Positions 52,990 through 62,100 of a stretch of DNA of 64,000 nucleotides are shown here, one piece after another; the stretch's first letter is position 1; each line of letters opens with the position of its first letter. The notes under the pieces were generated by a model. The model saw nothing but the letters and a program-made list of their open reading frames with translations. It made no database searches and had not been told where the DNA came from. Source of the stretch: RGIG4097 sp045613765 (lineage in GTDB: Bacteria > Bacillota > Clostridia > Christensenellales > CAG-917); NCBI GenBank assembly GCA_045613765.1, contig JAZLBO010000018.1, forward strand, positions 71,605-135,604, written 5' to 3'. Position numbers and translations under genes: made by a program.

Positions 52990-54843
52990 ATGAACAAAAA
53001 ACTCCTAATCTCAATCACTGCAATATTTGTCCTTGCAATTCTTTGCACGGCACTTTTGCCTACGTCCGTTGCTTACGCCACACAATACGGCAGTGTGGAT
53101 AGCACAGACCTTGACACCTTTTGGTATTATGGCGAAGGTCATCTCAATGTTGCAGAAATGAAAAAGTCAATTTCAAGTTGGATTGCAGGGGCAGACAAGG
53201 AAAACCCTGTCATCATTGGTGTTGTTGACACTGGTGTCAATGTAAGCCACGAAGTATTTGAAAAGACAAATACGATCTTTGCTGTTGATGGCAAACCCCA
53301 GGGCTACAACGCCCACGTGGCACAGACTGTCAAAAATGCAACCATAGAGCAACTTGGCAATGTGGAAGACAAGTCATCAAACTCACACGGCACAGCAGTT
53401 GCAAGCATTATGGCAATGCTCATCTACGACTTGGGTCTTGAAGATTATATCAAAATCTATCCTATCCAAGCCTCAACGGGAAGTGCAGATGGCAGTTTCA
53501 ACACAACGTCTGTTGTCAAGGCTCTTGAATTTGTTGATAGCACAAAGGATACCCTTGGTGTTGACGTTGTCAACATTGCAATCGCCGGCTACAAAGATAA
53601 GGGTGCAGACAACTATCTCAACTATCAAAGCAAGTTCCAAAAGGTTTCTGCAGGTAGTGTGATCGTTGTGGCAGCAGGCAACAAGGGTGCATCAACAACA
53701 GTTAACCCCAGTTATCCTGCATCTTTGGAAGGTGTTGTGTCCGTCATGGCTTATGATCGCACTGGCAATAAAAACACCAATAGCAACTATGGTGACTATG
53801 ATCTTATAGTTCCCGGCAAGGATATCTACGTTGCACAAGGCAGTGAAGATGACTATACGACAATGGACGGCACAAGTATGGCAACAGCATTTGTGTCCGT
53901 TGTCAGTGCAGTGGTTTCACTTCGTGAACAAACTGCAGATAGCACAGCCACAGCATCACTTGTGGCAAGACATATCTTGACATCATCAAGCGACAAAATC
54001 GAGCATGACGGCTTTGCTCTCAACAAATTTGACGGCTATAAGAGTGTCAACAACCAAATCACAGCAACATATCTTGATCCCACAGGCATTTCCATAAGCA
54101 ATAATCACGATTTGGAAAAGGAATCAACCATATATCGTGGACAATATGGCGATTTGACTTTGACTGCAAACTTGTTGCCTTTTGGCAATACAGATCCTAA
54201 ACTTGCAGAAAAAGTCATTTGGACACAAACTGAAATTCTTTCAAAACCCGTCCTTGATGAAGATGGCAATGATACCGGCAACACCGAAGAATACAAAGGC
54301 GAAACAGTAGAATTGGGTGTTGGCGCATCCATAGAATACAACCCCAATCTCAAGGGTAAATATCTTGTCACAGCAACATACAAAAACGGAGATGTTGTCT
54401 TTGAAGACACAATGACTTTCACAGTCAACTACGTTGATTATAGTTCAGTGGCAGGCATTTTGGCAGTCAAGCCGTTGCCCAGTGTTGAAGGTGGCACAAT
54501 AGACAATGGTTTTGTTTATGAATTTGACAAAGCCACTTTCTATCTTGCAGGCAGTGAAGGTCTTGACCCTTCCGTTGAAATCAAATGGTACGTCAATGGC
54601 GAACTTGTCCACACCGGCGAAAGATACACCCACAAAGCAGGTATGATGGGCATATACGAAATCTCTGCTCGATATGGTGACAATAGAGTGATTGAAAAGG
54701 TGTACAGCCTTGAAGTCAAGAGTGGATTTTTGCGTCCTGCAGTGTGGATCACATTGACAGCAGTTGTGGTTGTGGCAAGTGTTGTTTTGGGTGTTGTATT
54801 TGGCATCAAAAACTCAAAGAAAAACAAGCAAGATAATGAGTAA
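52990..54843 (+). CDS. Membrane-anchored subtilisin-like (S8) serine protease
   Basis: 617 residues. A signal peptide (about 1-30, ending SVAYA) is followed by the S8 domain with catalytic Asp80 (VVDTGVN), His133 (NSHGTAVAS), oxyanion Asn231 (AAGNKG) and Ser296 (GTSMATA). About 370-585 holds two Ig-like or beta modules, then one transmembrane helix (about 588-608) and a short basic tail (KNSKKNKQDNE). So an external protease tethered by its C-terminus. There is no obvious long propeptide. No SD is visible and the start follows a hairpin closely. Substrate unknown. Confidence 0.9.
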   Translation: MNKKLLISITAIFVLAILCTALLPTSVAYATQYGSVDSTDLDTFWYYGEGHLNVAEMKKSISSWIAGADKENPVIIGVVDTGVNVSHEVFEKTNTIFAVDGKPQGYNAHVAQTVKNATIEQLGNVEDKSSNSHGTAVASIMAMLIYDLGLEDYIKIYPIQASTGSADGSFNTTSVVKALEFVDSTKDTLGVDVVNIAIAGYKDKGADNYLNYQSKFQKVSAGSVIVVAAGNKGASTTVNPSYPASLEGVVSVMAYDRTGNKNTNSNYGDYDLIVPGKDIYVAQGSEDDYTTMDGTSMATAFVSVVSAVVSLREQTADSTATASLVARHILTSSSDKIEHDGFALNKFDGYKSVNNQITATYLDPTGISISNNHDLEKESTIYRGQYGDLTLTANLLPFGNTDPKLAEKVIWTQTEILSKPVLDEDGNDTGNTEEYKGETVELGVGASIEYNPNLKGKYLVTATYKNGDVVFEDTMTFTVNYVDYSSVAGILAVKPLPSVEGGTIDNGFVYEFDKATFYLAGSEGLDPSVEIKWYVNGELVHTGERYTHKAGMMGIYEISARYGDNRVIEKVYSLEVKSGFLRPAVWITLTAVVVVASVVLGVVFGIKNSKKNKQDNE

Positions 54844-54846
54844 TTG

Positions 54847-54879
54847 AAAAGTCCGTCACAAATACATTGACGGACTTTT
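54847..54879 (+). terminator. Subtilase terminator
   Basis: 12-bp perfect arms (54847-54858 with 54868-54879) and T5 tail. Confidence 0.9.
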
Positions 54880-54963
54880 TCTATGATAGTAAGAAAAAAC
54901 ATACAAAATCCAAGTTGAAACATTGTGCTTTGTACGGGCTAAAACACAAATGACAAGAAGTGT

Positions 54964-55197
54964 TTATTGTGGTTTTAGAAAGAGGACGTTGCCCGAGTGG
55001 ACGTCGCTATATGAAAAGGTTTTCTTGTCGCCATCACTTGTTTGGACGGTGAAAACAGACGGGAATATATCAGTGACTTCCCCGTAAAACAAGGTGCTTT
55101 TGCCTCTGCCACCATTGACTTTTACAATGAGTGGAAGACCCTTGAGTCTGCGCACTCTTTCCTTGGTGAGTGTAATGCCTGTGCCGATTTCTCTCAT
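54964..55197 (-). CDS. Veg-like protein
   Basis: 77 residues from MREIGTGITLTKERV (55197). VKVNGGRGKSTLFYGEVTDIFPSVFTVQ, then KKTFSYSDVHSGNVLFL, align by eye with Firmicutes Veg (KANGGRRK, YPSVFVV, SYSYADVLT). Veg is a small conserved protein that influences biofilm-matrix expression in Bacillus; in many genomes it lies just upstream of ispE, here it is 16 kb away. No SD precedes this ATG or the one 11 codons upstream (55230), so the start is uncertain. Confidence 0.75.
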   Translation of the reverse strand: MREIGTGITLTKERVRRLKGLPLIVKVNGGRGKSTLFYGEVTDIFPSVFTVQTSDGDKKTFSYSDVHSGNVLFLKPQ

Positions 55198-55309
55198 AGG
55201 TGTATTGTTGACGGAAATCGCACAAAACATACTTGAAAATAACAAAACAAACAAATAAACACCGATATTGTGCAATATACAAGAAATTTGCAAGTCGGCA
55301 AAGGATATT

Positions 55310-55687
55310 ATGGATACAAAACAAATTGAAAAAATCATTGAAGAAAAGAAGGCAGAATCCATCAAAGAAGCAAAGAAGAATAGGTTGTTCTTCCGTATTC
55401 TTTCTGCTGTCCTTTTGGCAGTCTGCGCTGGTATGATTGGGTTTGGAATAGACTTCCTTGTCCACGCAGACAAAATCACTGGCGCACTTATTCTCACCGG
55501 TGGGCTTTTGCTTCTTGGTGCAATTATAACCATCAAAGTTTTCACAGAGAAAAAGATGTCTGCGCTCATCAAGAATATTGAAAGCATATCAATAGACAAC
55601 TTGCCCGAAATCAATGTTGACGGCAGTAATGAAGACGTAGTAGAACAAGAAAGCGAACAAGCAGACACACAAGAAGAAACCGAATAA
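55310..55687 (+). CDS. Small two-TM membrane protein with acidic tail
   Basis: 125 residues from MDTKQIEKIIEEKK (55310), which has AAAGGA upstream. A charged helical N-terminus (1-30), two hydrophobic segments (about 32-52 and 60-78) and a Glu-rich tail (EDVVEQESEQADTQEETE). No family recognised. It ends 10 bp before mnmM, so the two are probably co-transcribed. Confidence 0.7.
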   Translation: MDTKQIEKIIEEKKAESIKEAKKNRLFFRILSAVLLAVCAGMIGFGIDFLVHADKITGALILTGGLLLLGAIITIKVFTEKKMSALIKNIESISIDNLPEINVDGSNEDVVEQESEQADTQEETE

Positions 55688-55697
55688 AAATAGCAAT

Positions 55698-56243
55698 ATG
55701 AACGCACTTTATATAGTCCACGAAGTAGTCAAGAAATATGTGAGCAAAGGTGGTGTCGCCGTTGATGCAACTGCAGGCAGAGGGTATGACACTGCTTTCC
55801 TTTGTGATGTAGTTGGAGAAGAAGGCAAGGTGTATGCTTTTGACATACAAGAAAGTGCAATCAACTCAACCAAGGAACTCCTTGACAGTCAAAACAAAAA
55901 GGCAACTCTCATCTTGGACTCTCATGCCAACATGGACAAATATGTGGACGAGCAAGTTGACGTTGTGCTTTTCAATCTTGGATATTTGCCCCATGGCGAT
56001 CACAGTATTTACACTCACTACGAAAGCACCAAAGAGGCAATTTTGAAAGGTCTTGACCTTCTCAAAAGTGGTGCTGTCATGTGTGTAAGCATTTATTACG
56101 GTGGCGACAGTGGTTATGAAGAAAAAGACGCCCTTTTGCCTTGGCTCAAGACTCTTGACGACAGCAAGTATCAAGTTCTTGCAACCTTTTTCCACAACTG
56201 GAAGAAAGATCCGCCTATACCTGTTGTTATCTTCAAATATTAA
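55698..56243 (+). CDS. mnmM: MnmM (YtqB-type) tRNA wobble-uridine methyltransferase
   Basis: 181 residues, a class I SAM methyltransferase. DATAGRGYDTAFL is the SAM loop, and FNLGYLPHGDHSIYTHYESTKEA plus SIYYGGDSGYEE are characteristic of the YtqB family. In Bacillus MnmM methylates nm5U34, completing what MnmE and MnmG begin, and both of those genes lie at the left of this window. The length (about 185-190 usual) fits. The stop codon touches the left arm of a large palindrome. Confidence 0.88.
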   Translation: MNALYIVHEVVKKYVSKGGVAVDATAGRGYDTAFLCDVVGEEGKVYAFDIQESAINSTKELLDSQNKKATLILDSHANMDKYVDEQVDVVLFNLGYLPHGDHSIYTHYESTKEAILKGLDLLKSGAVMCVSIYYGGDSGYEEKDALLPWLKTLDDSKYQVLATFFHNWKKDPPIPVVIFKY

Positions 56244-56366
56244 AAACTGCGCTATTTAGCGCCTGACTTTGTCAGATACAACCCACACGATTCTCACGTA
56301 CGGCAAGTACGCTGCGACCCGTGTGGGTTTTTCTTTCTCGTCATCCATCTAAATAGCGCAGTTTTT
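56242..56366. repeat. Large nested palindromic element
   Basis: 18-bp perfect outer arms (56242-56259 with 56349-56366) enclose a GCGCTA/TAGCGC hairpin, a CTGAC-TTT-GTCAG hairpin (56263-56275), and a stem of 10-bp arms (56280-56289 with 56320-56329) that itself contains CGTAC/GTACG. This three-level structure looks like a mobile palindromic unit or structured RNA rather than a plain terminator. Confidence 0.8.
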
Positions 56367-56412
56367 GGTGAGAGCAACAAACATCATAATGCCAACATAA
56401 TACTCTAAACCA

Positions 56413-56510
56413 TTGCGCTATTGAGCGTCTATCTACGGAAAATGGTTTCATTGTGTGCCACGTTATCCATGGGCTTATTTCTCGTCGTATATCTAAATAG
56501 TACTGTTTTT
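56413..56510. repeat. Decayed second copy of the palindromic element
   Basis: The left end GCGCTATTGAGCG and the right end TTTCTCGTCGTATATCTAAATAG match the first element with substitutions; the centre has diverged and the arms no longer pair fully. Confidence 0.65.
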
Positions 56511-56540
56511 CAACTATAGACAAAAACAACTGCAAAACAA

Positions 56541-56569
56541 AAAAAGCAAGGAGAAAATCCTTGCTTTTT
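56541..56569 (-). terminator. Terminator of the DUF4097 gene
   Basis: AAAAAGCAAGGA/TCCTTGCTTTTT stem with 5-nt loop; on the minus strand it is followed by more T residues, 69 bp after the stop. Confidence 0.85.
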
Positions 56570-56637
56570 TATATTTTTGATGAAGTTAAGTTGCATGTTT
56601 TGCAATAAGTTTGACAACCTATGTTTTTCGATTGAAT

Positions 56638-57516
56638 TTAGTCTATATATTGCACTGATACGTTGCCTGTATCCGTCTTTATTTTGCTGACTACGTTGTC
56701 TGCCAAACGCAAGGAGCCGCGGATATTGCCGGTGTCAGATGTGATGGTGATAGCGCCAAGTATTTCTACGTTATTGAGAGATACGTCTCCCGTATTGGTG
56801 CTTGCAACAAGGATAGCCGTTTTGAAGTTGGTCAACGTAACCTTGCCTGTGTCAACGTCAATAGAAGCGTTGGTGCACTCGACGTTTTTGGCGTTGATTG
56901 CGCCGGTATCGGATTCAACGTTGAGATTTGCGCATTTGACGTCGTTGAGACTGACAAGACTGGTGGAGCAGTCAACGTTTATGGCGCTTGCCTTTGTGAC
57001 GTTTTCAATGGAAATTGCTCCCGTGTCGGAGTCGATATCCAAAAGTCCGTTGGTGTCGGCGTGGCAAGAAATAGCGCCGGTGTCTGTGTTGATGTCAATG
57101 CTGTCAAAGGTAAGACCGCTGTCTATGGTTACCATGCCGGTGTCCGTGTGTATTTTGAGTTTGCCGTAGTGGTCTTCACTCAGGTATATTGTGACGGAGA
57201 GAGTCTTCAAAACAAAATCAAGATTGATAGTGTTGTTGGTCGACGTTGATCGAATATTCAGTTCATTGTTTTCAACGAAAACATCGTGAAAGATATCTTC
57301 TGTTTCATAGCATACAACGCCATATTGTGCATCTGCTGATTTTTTGATGCTCACTTTTGCCACATCAACATCAACGTTGATATCTTCAAAAGCGTCAACT
57401 GTGTGATTGGTTGTCTTGTAGTTGTGCTTGAGTACAATATTGCAACCTACAAAGCACGTTGCCATCAATGCCATGCAAAAGAGAACGAGGAGTGAGATGA
57501 TGATAAGTTTTCTCAT
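56638..57516 (-). CDS. DUF4097-type lipoprotein with DTG repeats
   Basis: 292 residues. Lipobox FVGC (Cys25). From about residue 115 a DTGxV/I pattern recurs roughly every 19-20 residues (HTDTGMVTI, NTDTGAISC, DSDTGAISI, ESDTGAINA, DVDTGKVTL, NTGDVSL, SDTGNIRG, TDTGNVSV), forming the beta-helix of DUF4097/LiaG-like proteins. Anchored outside the membrane. In Bacillus relatives sit in envelope-stress operons, but no such partners are seen here, so its role is open. SD GAAGGT. Confidence 0.85.
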   Translation of the reverse strand: MRKLIIISLLVLFCMALMATCFVGCNIVLKHNYKTTNHTVDAFEDINVDVDVAKVSIKKSADAQYGVVCYETEDIFHDVFVENNELNIRSTSTNNTINLDFVLKTLSVTIYLSEDHYGKLKIHTDTGMVTIDSGLTFDSIDINTDTGAISCHADTNGLLDIDSDTGAISIENVTKASAINVDCSTSLVSLNDVKCANLNVESDTGAINAKNVECTNASIDVDTGKVTLTNFKTAILVASTNTGDVSLNNVEILGAITITSDTGNIRGSLRLADNVVSKIKTDTGNVSVQYID

Positions 57517-57756
57517 ATTAGTACCTTCATAATGTGATTTTTTGATATTGTATTGTTATTGTACAGCGTTAGTTCTTAAATAATCCTTAAATGAGAAAAT
57601 TATTTTTTAGTCACGGAACTGCTGTCAATCAACAATTATATTATACAAAATAATAACATTACATACAACCAACTGGCAGATTGCAATGTGTCAACCCACG
57701 GCTTGCAAGTGTGCACTTTTGATGATAAACAATGCGTGTGCACGCACAGATAAACG
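57517..57756. other. Intergenic region left of the tandem array
   Basis: 240 bp with the DUF4097 promoter region on the minus strand and AT-rich sequence. GTGTGCAC occurs twice near 57709-57743. I see no gene. Confidence 0.4.
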
Positions 57757-58166
57757 GAGCGTCCACTGCGAAAAGCAGTGTCAACGGCAAAGCCGTACAC
57801 CAAAGGTGTGGGCGTCCAGTCCTTACGAAAACAACAAAAAAACCACACGCTTGGAGTGGTTTGTTTGGCGCCTGTTGAGCGCTCGGCCACCGTGTATTAG
57901 CGAACTTGTGAGCGTCCACTGCGAAAAGCAGTGTCGTATGCAGAGCATAGTGGCATAGCCACAGGGGTCCGATTACGTTTATAATAACAAAAAAACCACC
58001 CGTTTGGAGTGGTTCGTTTGGCGCCTGTTGAGCGCTCGGCCACCGTGTATTAGCGAACTTGTGAGCGTCCACTGCGGAGAGCAGTGTCAACGGCAAAGCC
58101 GTACACCGAAGGTGTGGGTGTCCAGTCCCTATGAATACAACAAAAAAACCACTCGCTTGGAGTGGT
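57757..58166. repeat. Tandem 153-bp repeat with three hairpins and tRNA-Asn 3'-end copies
   Basis: Two and a half units. Each begins GAGCGTCC, then HP1 (CACTGC/GCAGTG; 57764, 57917, 58070), HP2 (13 nt) and HP3 (13 nt), each with a 5-bp stem and 3-nt loop and directly adjacent. Next come about 40 bp, a diverged terminator hairpin, and a copy of the last 12-14 bases of the tRNA-Asn gene with CCA (TGGCGCCTGTTGAG on the plus strand, 57866 and 58019). HP1 positions are exactly 153 bp apart. HP2 and HP3 stems differ in the middle unit but still pair perfectly. Confidence 0.85.
58148..58166 (-). terminator. tRNA-Asn terminator
   Basis: ACCACTC/GAGTGGT stem, 5-nt loop, followed on the minus strand by T7. 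Mutated copies occur at 57842-57860 and about 57995-58013. Confidence 0.8.
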
Positions 58167-58172
58167 TTGTTT

Positions 58173-58248
58173 TGGCGCCTGTTGAGGGACTCGGACCCCC
58201 GACACTGCGGTTAACAGCCGCATGCTCTACCGACTGAGCTAAACAGGC
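58173..58248 (-). tRNA. tRNA-Asn (GTT)
   Basis: 76 nt with encoded CCA. Acceptor GCCTGTT/AACAGGC, D stem GCTC/GAGC, anticodon stem TGCGG/CCGCA with loop CTGTTAA (anticodon GTT), T stem GGGGG/CCCTC. The T loop is TCCGAGT, so position 55, almost always U (pseudouridine), is C. The gene is followed by its terminator and then by tandem units carrying partial copies of its 3' end. Confidence 0.93.
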
Positions 58249-58400
58249 AAGATTTGATTTTGACTGTTTTAGACCGATAAGTCAAGAACAGGCAAGATTT
58301 ACAGGCAATTCATGCTGAATGCTTGTTTATAATAATCTTATTATGGCGATTTGTCAACTATTTTTTCAAAACTTGCAAAATCATATTGATATTTTATTTG

Positions 58401-58429
58401 TTGAAACTTCTTTTTTTGTGGTGTATAAT
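58401..58429 (+). promoter_or_regulatory. Promoter of the GNAT gene
   Basis: TTGAAA (58401-58406), 17-bp spacer, TATAAT (58424-58429), 13 nt to the ATG; too short a leader for an SD. Confidence 0.65.
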
Positions 58430-58442
58430 GTAGATACTGGTT

Positions 58443-58994
58443 ATGGAAATACGTAGATATCAACAAAAAGACCGAGAAAATTGCAGAGATATTTGTCACA
58501 AAACTGCAACTGCCCCCAAGTATGTCAAGTTCAAAGATCTTGTCTGTCTTTTGTATTGCGATTATTATCTCGACAACGAGCCAGACAACATTTTCATACT
58601 TGCAGATGAAGGCGACAACGCCATTGGATATATCCTTTGTGGGCAAGATGAAAAGGCGTACCATAAGGCAATGAAACCTTATCTTAAAAGGGCAAGGAAA
58701 ATTTCATTTGTAGATGGCATTATACCCGTCATTGAAAGCATAATGGAAAAGGGGCTATCCAAGGAATATCCTGCCCACCTGCACATTGACATTTTGCCAC
58801 AAGGACAAAGACAAGGCTATGGCGCAAAACTTATTAAAGCCCTTGAAACACACCTTAAAGAAAAAGGGGTATGTGGCCTGCGACTTGGCGTCGGTGGGGA
58901 TAATACGGGCGCACACAGGTTCTATGAAGCTTGTGGATTCACACTTCTCAAAAACTACGGCAAAAAGGGCAGAGTTTACGGCAAAAAATTGTAA
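58443..58994 (+). CDS. GNAT family N-acetyltransferase
   Basis: 183 residues. Motif A, LHIDILPQGQRQGYGAKLI, carries the Q-x-x-G-x-G acetyl-CoA pyrophosphate loop; motif B is NTGAHRFYEACGF. The family acetylates amines on antibiotics, proteins or small molecules; the substrate cannot be predicted. Monocistronic with its own promoter and terminator. Confidence 0.88.
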   Translation: MEIRRYQQKDRENCRDICHKTATAPKYVKFKDLVCLLYCDYYLDNEPDNIFILADEGDNAIGYILCGQDEKAYHKAMKPYLKRARKISFVDGIIPVIESIMEKGLSKEYPAHLHIDILPQGQRQGYGAKLIKALETHLKEKGVCGLRLGVGGDNTGAHRFYEACGFTLLKNYGKKGRVYGKKL

Positions 58995-59094
58995 TATCTT
59001 TTGCGATTGAACAAAAGAGAAATCAACAAACAAAAGGTTTTATCGTATCATAAGAAGGATATAAACATATTTTTATTAAAAAAGAAAAGAAAAA

Positions 59095-59114
59095 CGCCAA
59101 CGTGATAGTTGGCG
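59095..59114. terminator. Bidirectional intrinsic terminator
   Basis: CGCCAAC/GTTGGCG stem with a T7 run on the plus side and TTTTTCTTTT on the minus side; serves the GNAT gene and the large minus-strand gene. Confidence 0.9.
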
Positions 59115-59140
59115 TTTTTTTGTTGTGATTTTGTTGTGGA

Positions 59141-62100
59141 TTATACTGTTTCGTTTTGGCGAGCGTAGATGTTGACGTACAAGATGACGATGTCAACGTT
59201 GATTTTGCCGTCTTCGTATGAGAGTGATGCAAAGAAGTCTTCAAGGGTTGCCTCGCCAATGATTGAGAGCACTGTGGGATTGAGTGTTGAGATGTTGCCC
59301 CAATCAATGATGTTTTGGATTGTCATATATTTGATCTTGTTTTGGAATACCGTTGACAAATCCGTGAGTTTTGTAGCTTTGATTTCTTCATCGTCAAACA
59401 TACTGTCGGGTGCAACTGTAATCAAATCTTCAACCGTGAATTCATCAAGAGCAGTGTTGAGTCCACCAACTTTCACATCATGTTCTGCAAATGCTTTGAG
59501 TGCAGAAACAGATTCCTTTTGGATATAGTCGATTTTGATTGTTTCAGGGTGGAGGAGATCAAGGACGTTTGTTATATTTTCGTTGATAGAGATAATTGAG
59601 CCGATTTGTCCCTTGACATACACAACGTCGTTCAAATCATCAGGCATATCTGCCAACGTGTAGAGTTTGCCGTCTGCAAAAACGTGAGTTGCATCATTTT
59701 CACTTGTGCGAATATACACGGTTTTGGCAAGTTCCTTTGAGTATGTGACGTGTAAGATGCCGTTGTTGAAATCTTTGTTATATTCGCCATCGAGAGCCAC
59801 GTAGTAGAACATATCCACGCCGTCAACGGTGCCCTTGCTTGAGTGTTTGACAAATGTCAAATCGTATGCGCCGGTGCTGTCTGTCACAAATGTGTTGGTT
59901 GACTTGTTGAGATAGTAGTATGTTCTATCATCTGCCACGTTGCTTTCAACTATTGAATATCCGTCTTTGACAAGGAGATATTTTTGGAGATCTGCGTGTT
60001 CAGCACGGCTTGCGTCATAAGGTGTGTATTCCCCAAGGATATTGACGTAGAGCATAGGTGCTCCGTTGTATGTGGGGTTGGTGTATGTAGGCATTGTATA
60101 ATCTTCGCCACCAACACGGACAAACACTGAGTCAAGACCGGTTGTGTCGCCGTTTTGCAAGTATGTGGACACGATATACAAGCAGAGAGCAGGATTGTTG
60201 TGGTAGTTGCCTTGCTCGTCTTTGAAATATGCATTGCCATTGTAAAGGAGATTGATGTCTTGAATTGCGCTTGTATCAATGGGCTTGTATGAGAAGGTTG
60301 TCGCGCCACCGTTTTCAAAGGTCTTCACTTGTTCATCGGTGAGAGCAATGTAATCGTAGTCACGGAGATAATACTTGCCGTCAACGTTGGGGACAAATGT
60401 GTAGTGATAGACGTCTTCGCCCACATATTTGTCATAATCTTTGTCGTAAGGTGTAAAGTATTCACCAGGCAAGCCATATTCATCAACGTTTTCTTCAACA
60501 ATGTTATTTTCGTAAATATCAATGAGATCTTCAAGATAGAGATCGTTGATGACCTTTTCCATATTATTGCCAATTTCAAGGACGGGCATATATGCCATCT
60601 TCTTCAAGACAACGTGGCTTGTGCCTTCCTTTGTAATGGTGTAGAAGTTAAGGTCGCCATTTTCTTCAATAAACGTACGGCTTGCTTCATAGAACAATCC
60701 ATCTACTTCGTAGAAGTAGGTTTGGTTGGTATCATTGGTGTTTTCTGCAAGAGCATAGACGTCAGGATCAATTTCAATGACGTCCCCAAGGATGAGAGAG
60801 TCAAATGCGTCTGCAAGGTCGCCAATGGTTGTTGATGCAAGGCGTTGGATGACTCTGTTTGATGCGTGGCCTGCAACGTAAATTGTCTTGCCGTCAACCA
60901 TGCCTTCCACCATCTTTGTGCCGTCAAAGTAATACTTTGTGATTGCAACCGTGCTTATTTCAAAATCTGTTGCAACAACGTAGTCGCTGAAATTTGCGAT
61001 GCCGGTTGTTTGCTTTGTGTATCTCTTGACGTTTGTGCCGTAGTCGGGATGATAGAGTGTGTAATATCCACCTTCGCTGTGTGCATAATAGGTGGTGTCT
61101 GCACTTTCAGTGCCGTCTGCAAGATAGTAGCCTGCGCTATATCTTGTAAGACCTGCAAGGGTTGTATCATCTTCGTCATAGTAGAAGTATGAGCCGTTGA
61201 AAAGGACGTATTTGCCGTCTTCGTCTTCCGTGTAGCGAAGGACGTATTTATCCTTATCCCCGTGAAGTGCTTCATCATAGACAACATATTTGTCTGTGGG
61301 AAGTGTGACGAAGATATACTTGCCGTTGGGGTCTTCGGTGTAGAGAGAAGGGGTTATGTTGATGACTTCTGAAAGAAGGAGATCTTCAATAGAGAAGGAG
61401 AGTTCGCTCAAAGTTTTGTCTTGCATAACCTTGAGGATATGTGCGCTGTCTTCGGTCACTTCAACAAGGTCGCCAAGTTTGACACCTTGAAGTTCCTCTG
61501 TTGCATTGTCAATTCCACCCACTGTAATGTATGAGATTGCTTGGATTGCAGAGTCTGCACTGCCAACGTGCACACGTGCATATCCGTCAAAATCTTTTTG
61601 AAGACGAGTGGTGTTGTCAATGGTGTGGATGAAGGGATCAACGCCATATTTGTCTGCAAGTATATATGCGCCGTCTTGGGCAATATATACGTCATTTGAG
61701 ATGGTGACAAGGTTGCCTGTTGTTGTGAAGATAGAGCCACTTTCATTGGTTGCAAGATCGTGGAGTGCAACGTATCCCGTGTCAACAAGTTCATATCCAA
61801 AGCCGTTATCTTCAAAGCAGTTGCCGTATGTCTTAATGTAGAATTCGCCACTTACAGGCATCAAATCGGCATCATAAAGTTCGTATTCGTAATATCTGTA
61901 GTATGTTTTGCCGTTTGTTGTTGCATCTGCATCATAGCAGGAATTGTCAACTCTATACACGGGGTTGCCGTCTTCATCAAAGACTGCCACTTCGTTGCCA
62001 TCTTTGTCGATTGTTGTCTTTTGCACAAAGCGAAGTTCTCTTTCAAGCAACATACCATTGTCAATGCCACATACGTATGTTGTTGCGCCTTCACTGACAA

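Noticed and set aside
54964..55707. Long 247-residue protein including the Veg-like end
   Set aside because: The first 160 residues are antisense to the small membrane protein gene at 55310-55687; only the last 77 resemble Veg.
57659..58096. Open frames on both strands in the tandem array
   Set aside because: The frames translate the hairpin repeats; stems covary as nucleic acid, not as protein.
57757..58166. CRISPR array
   Set aside because: Units are 153 bp in tandem with no short-repeat/unique-spacer pattern and no cas genes nearby.
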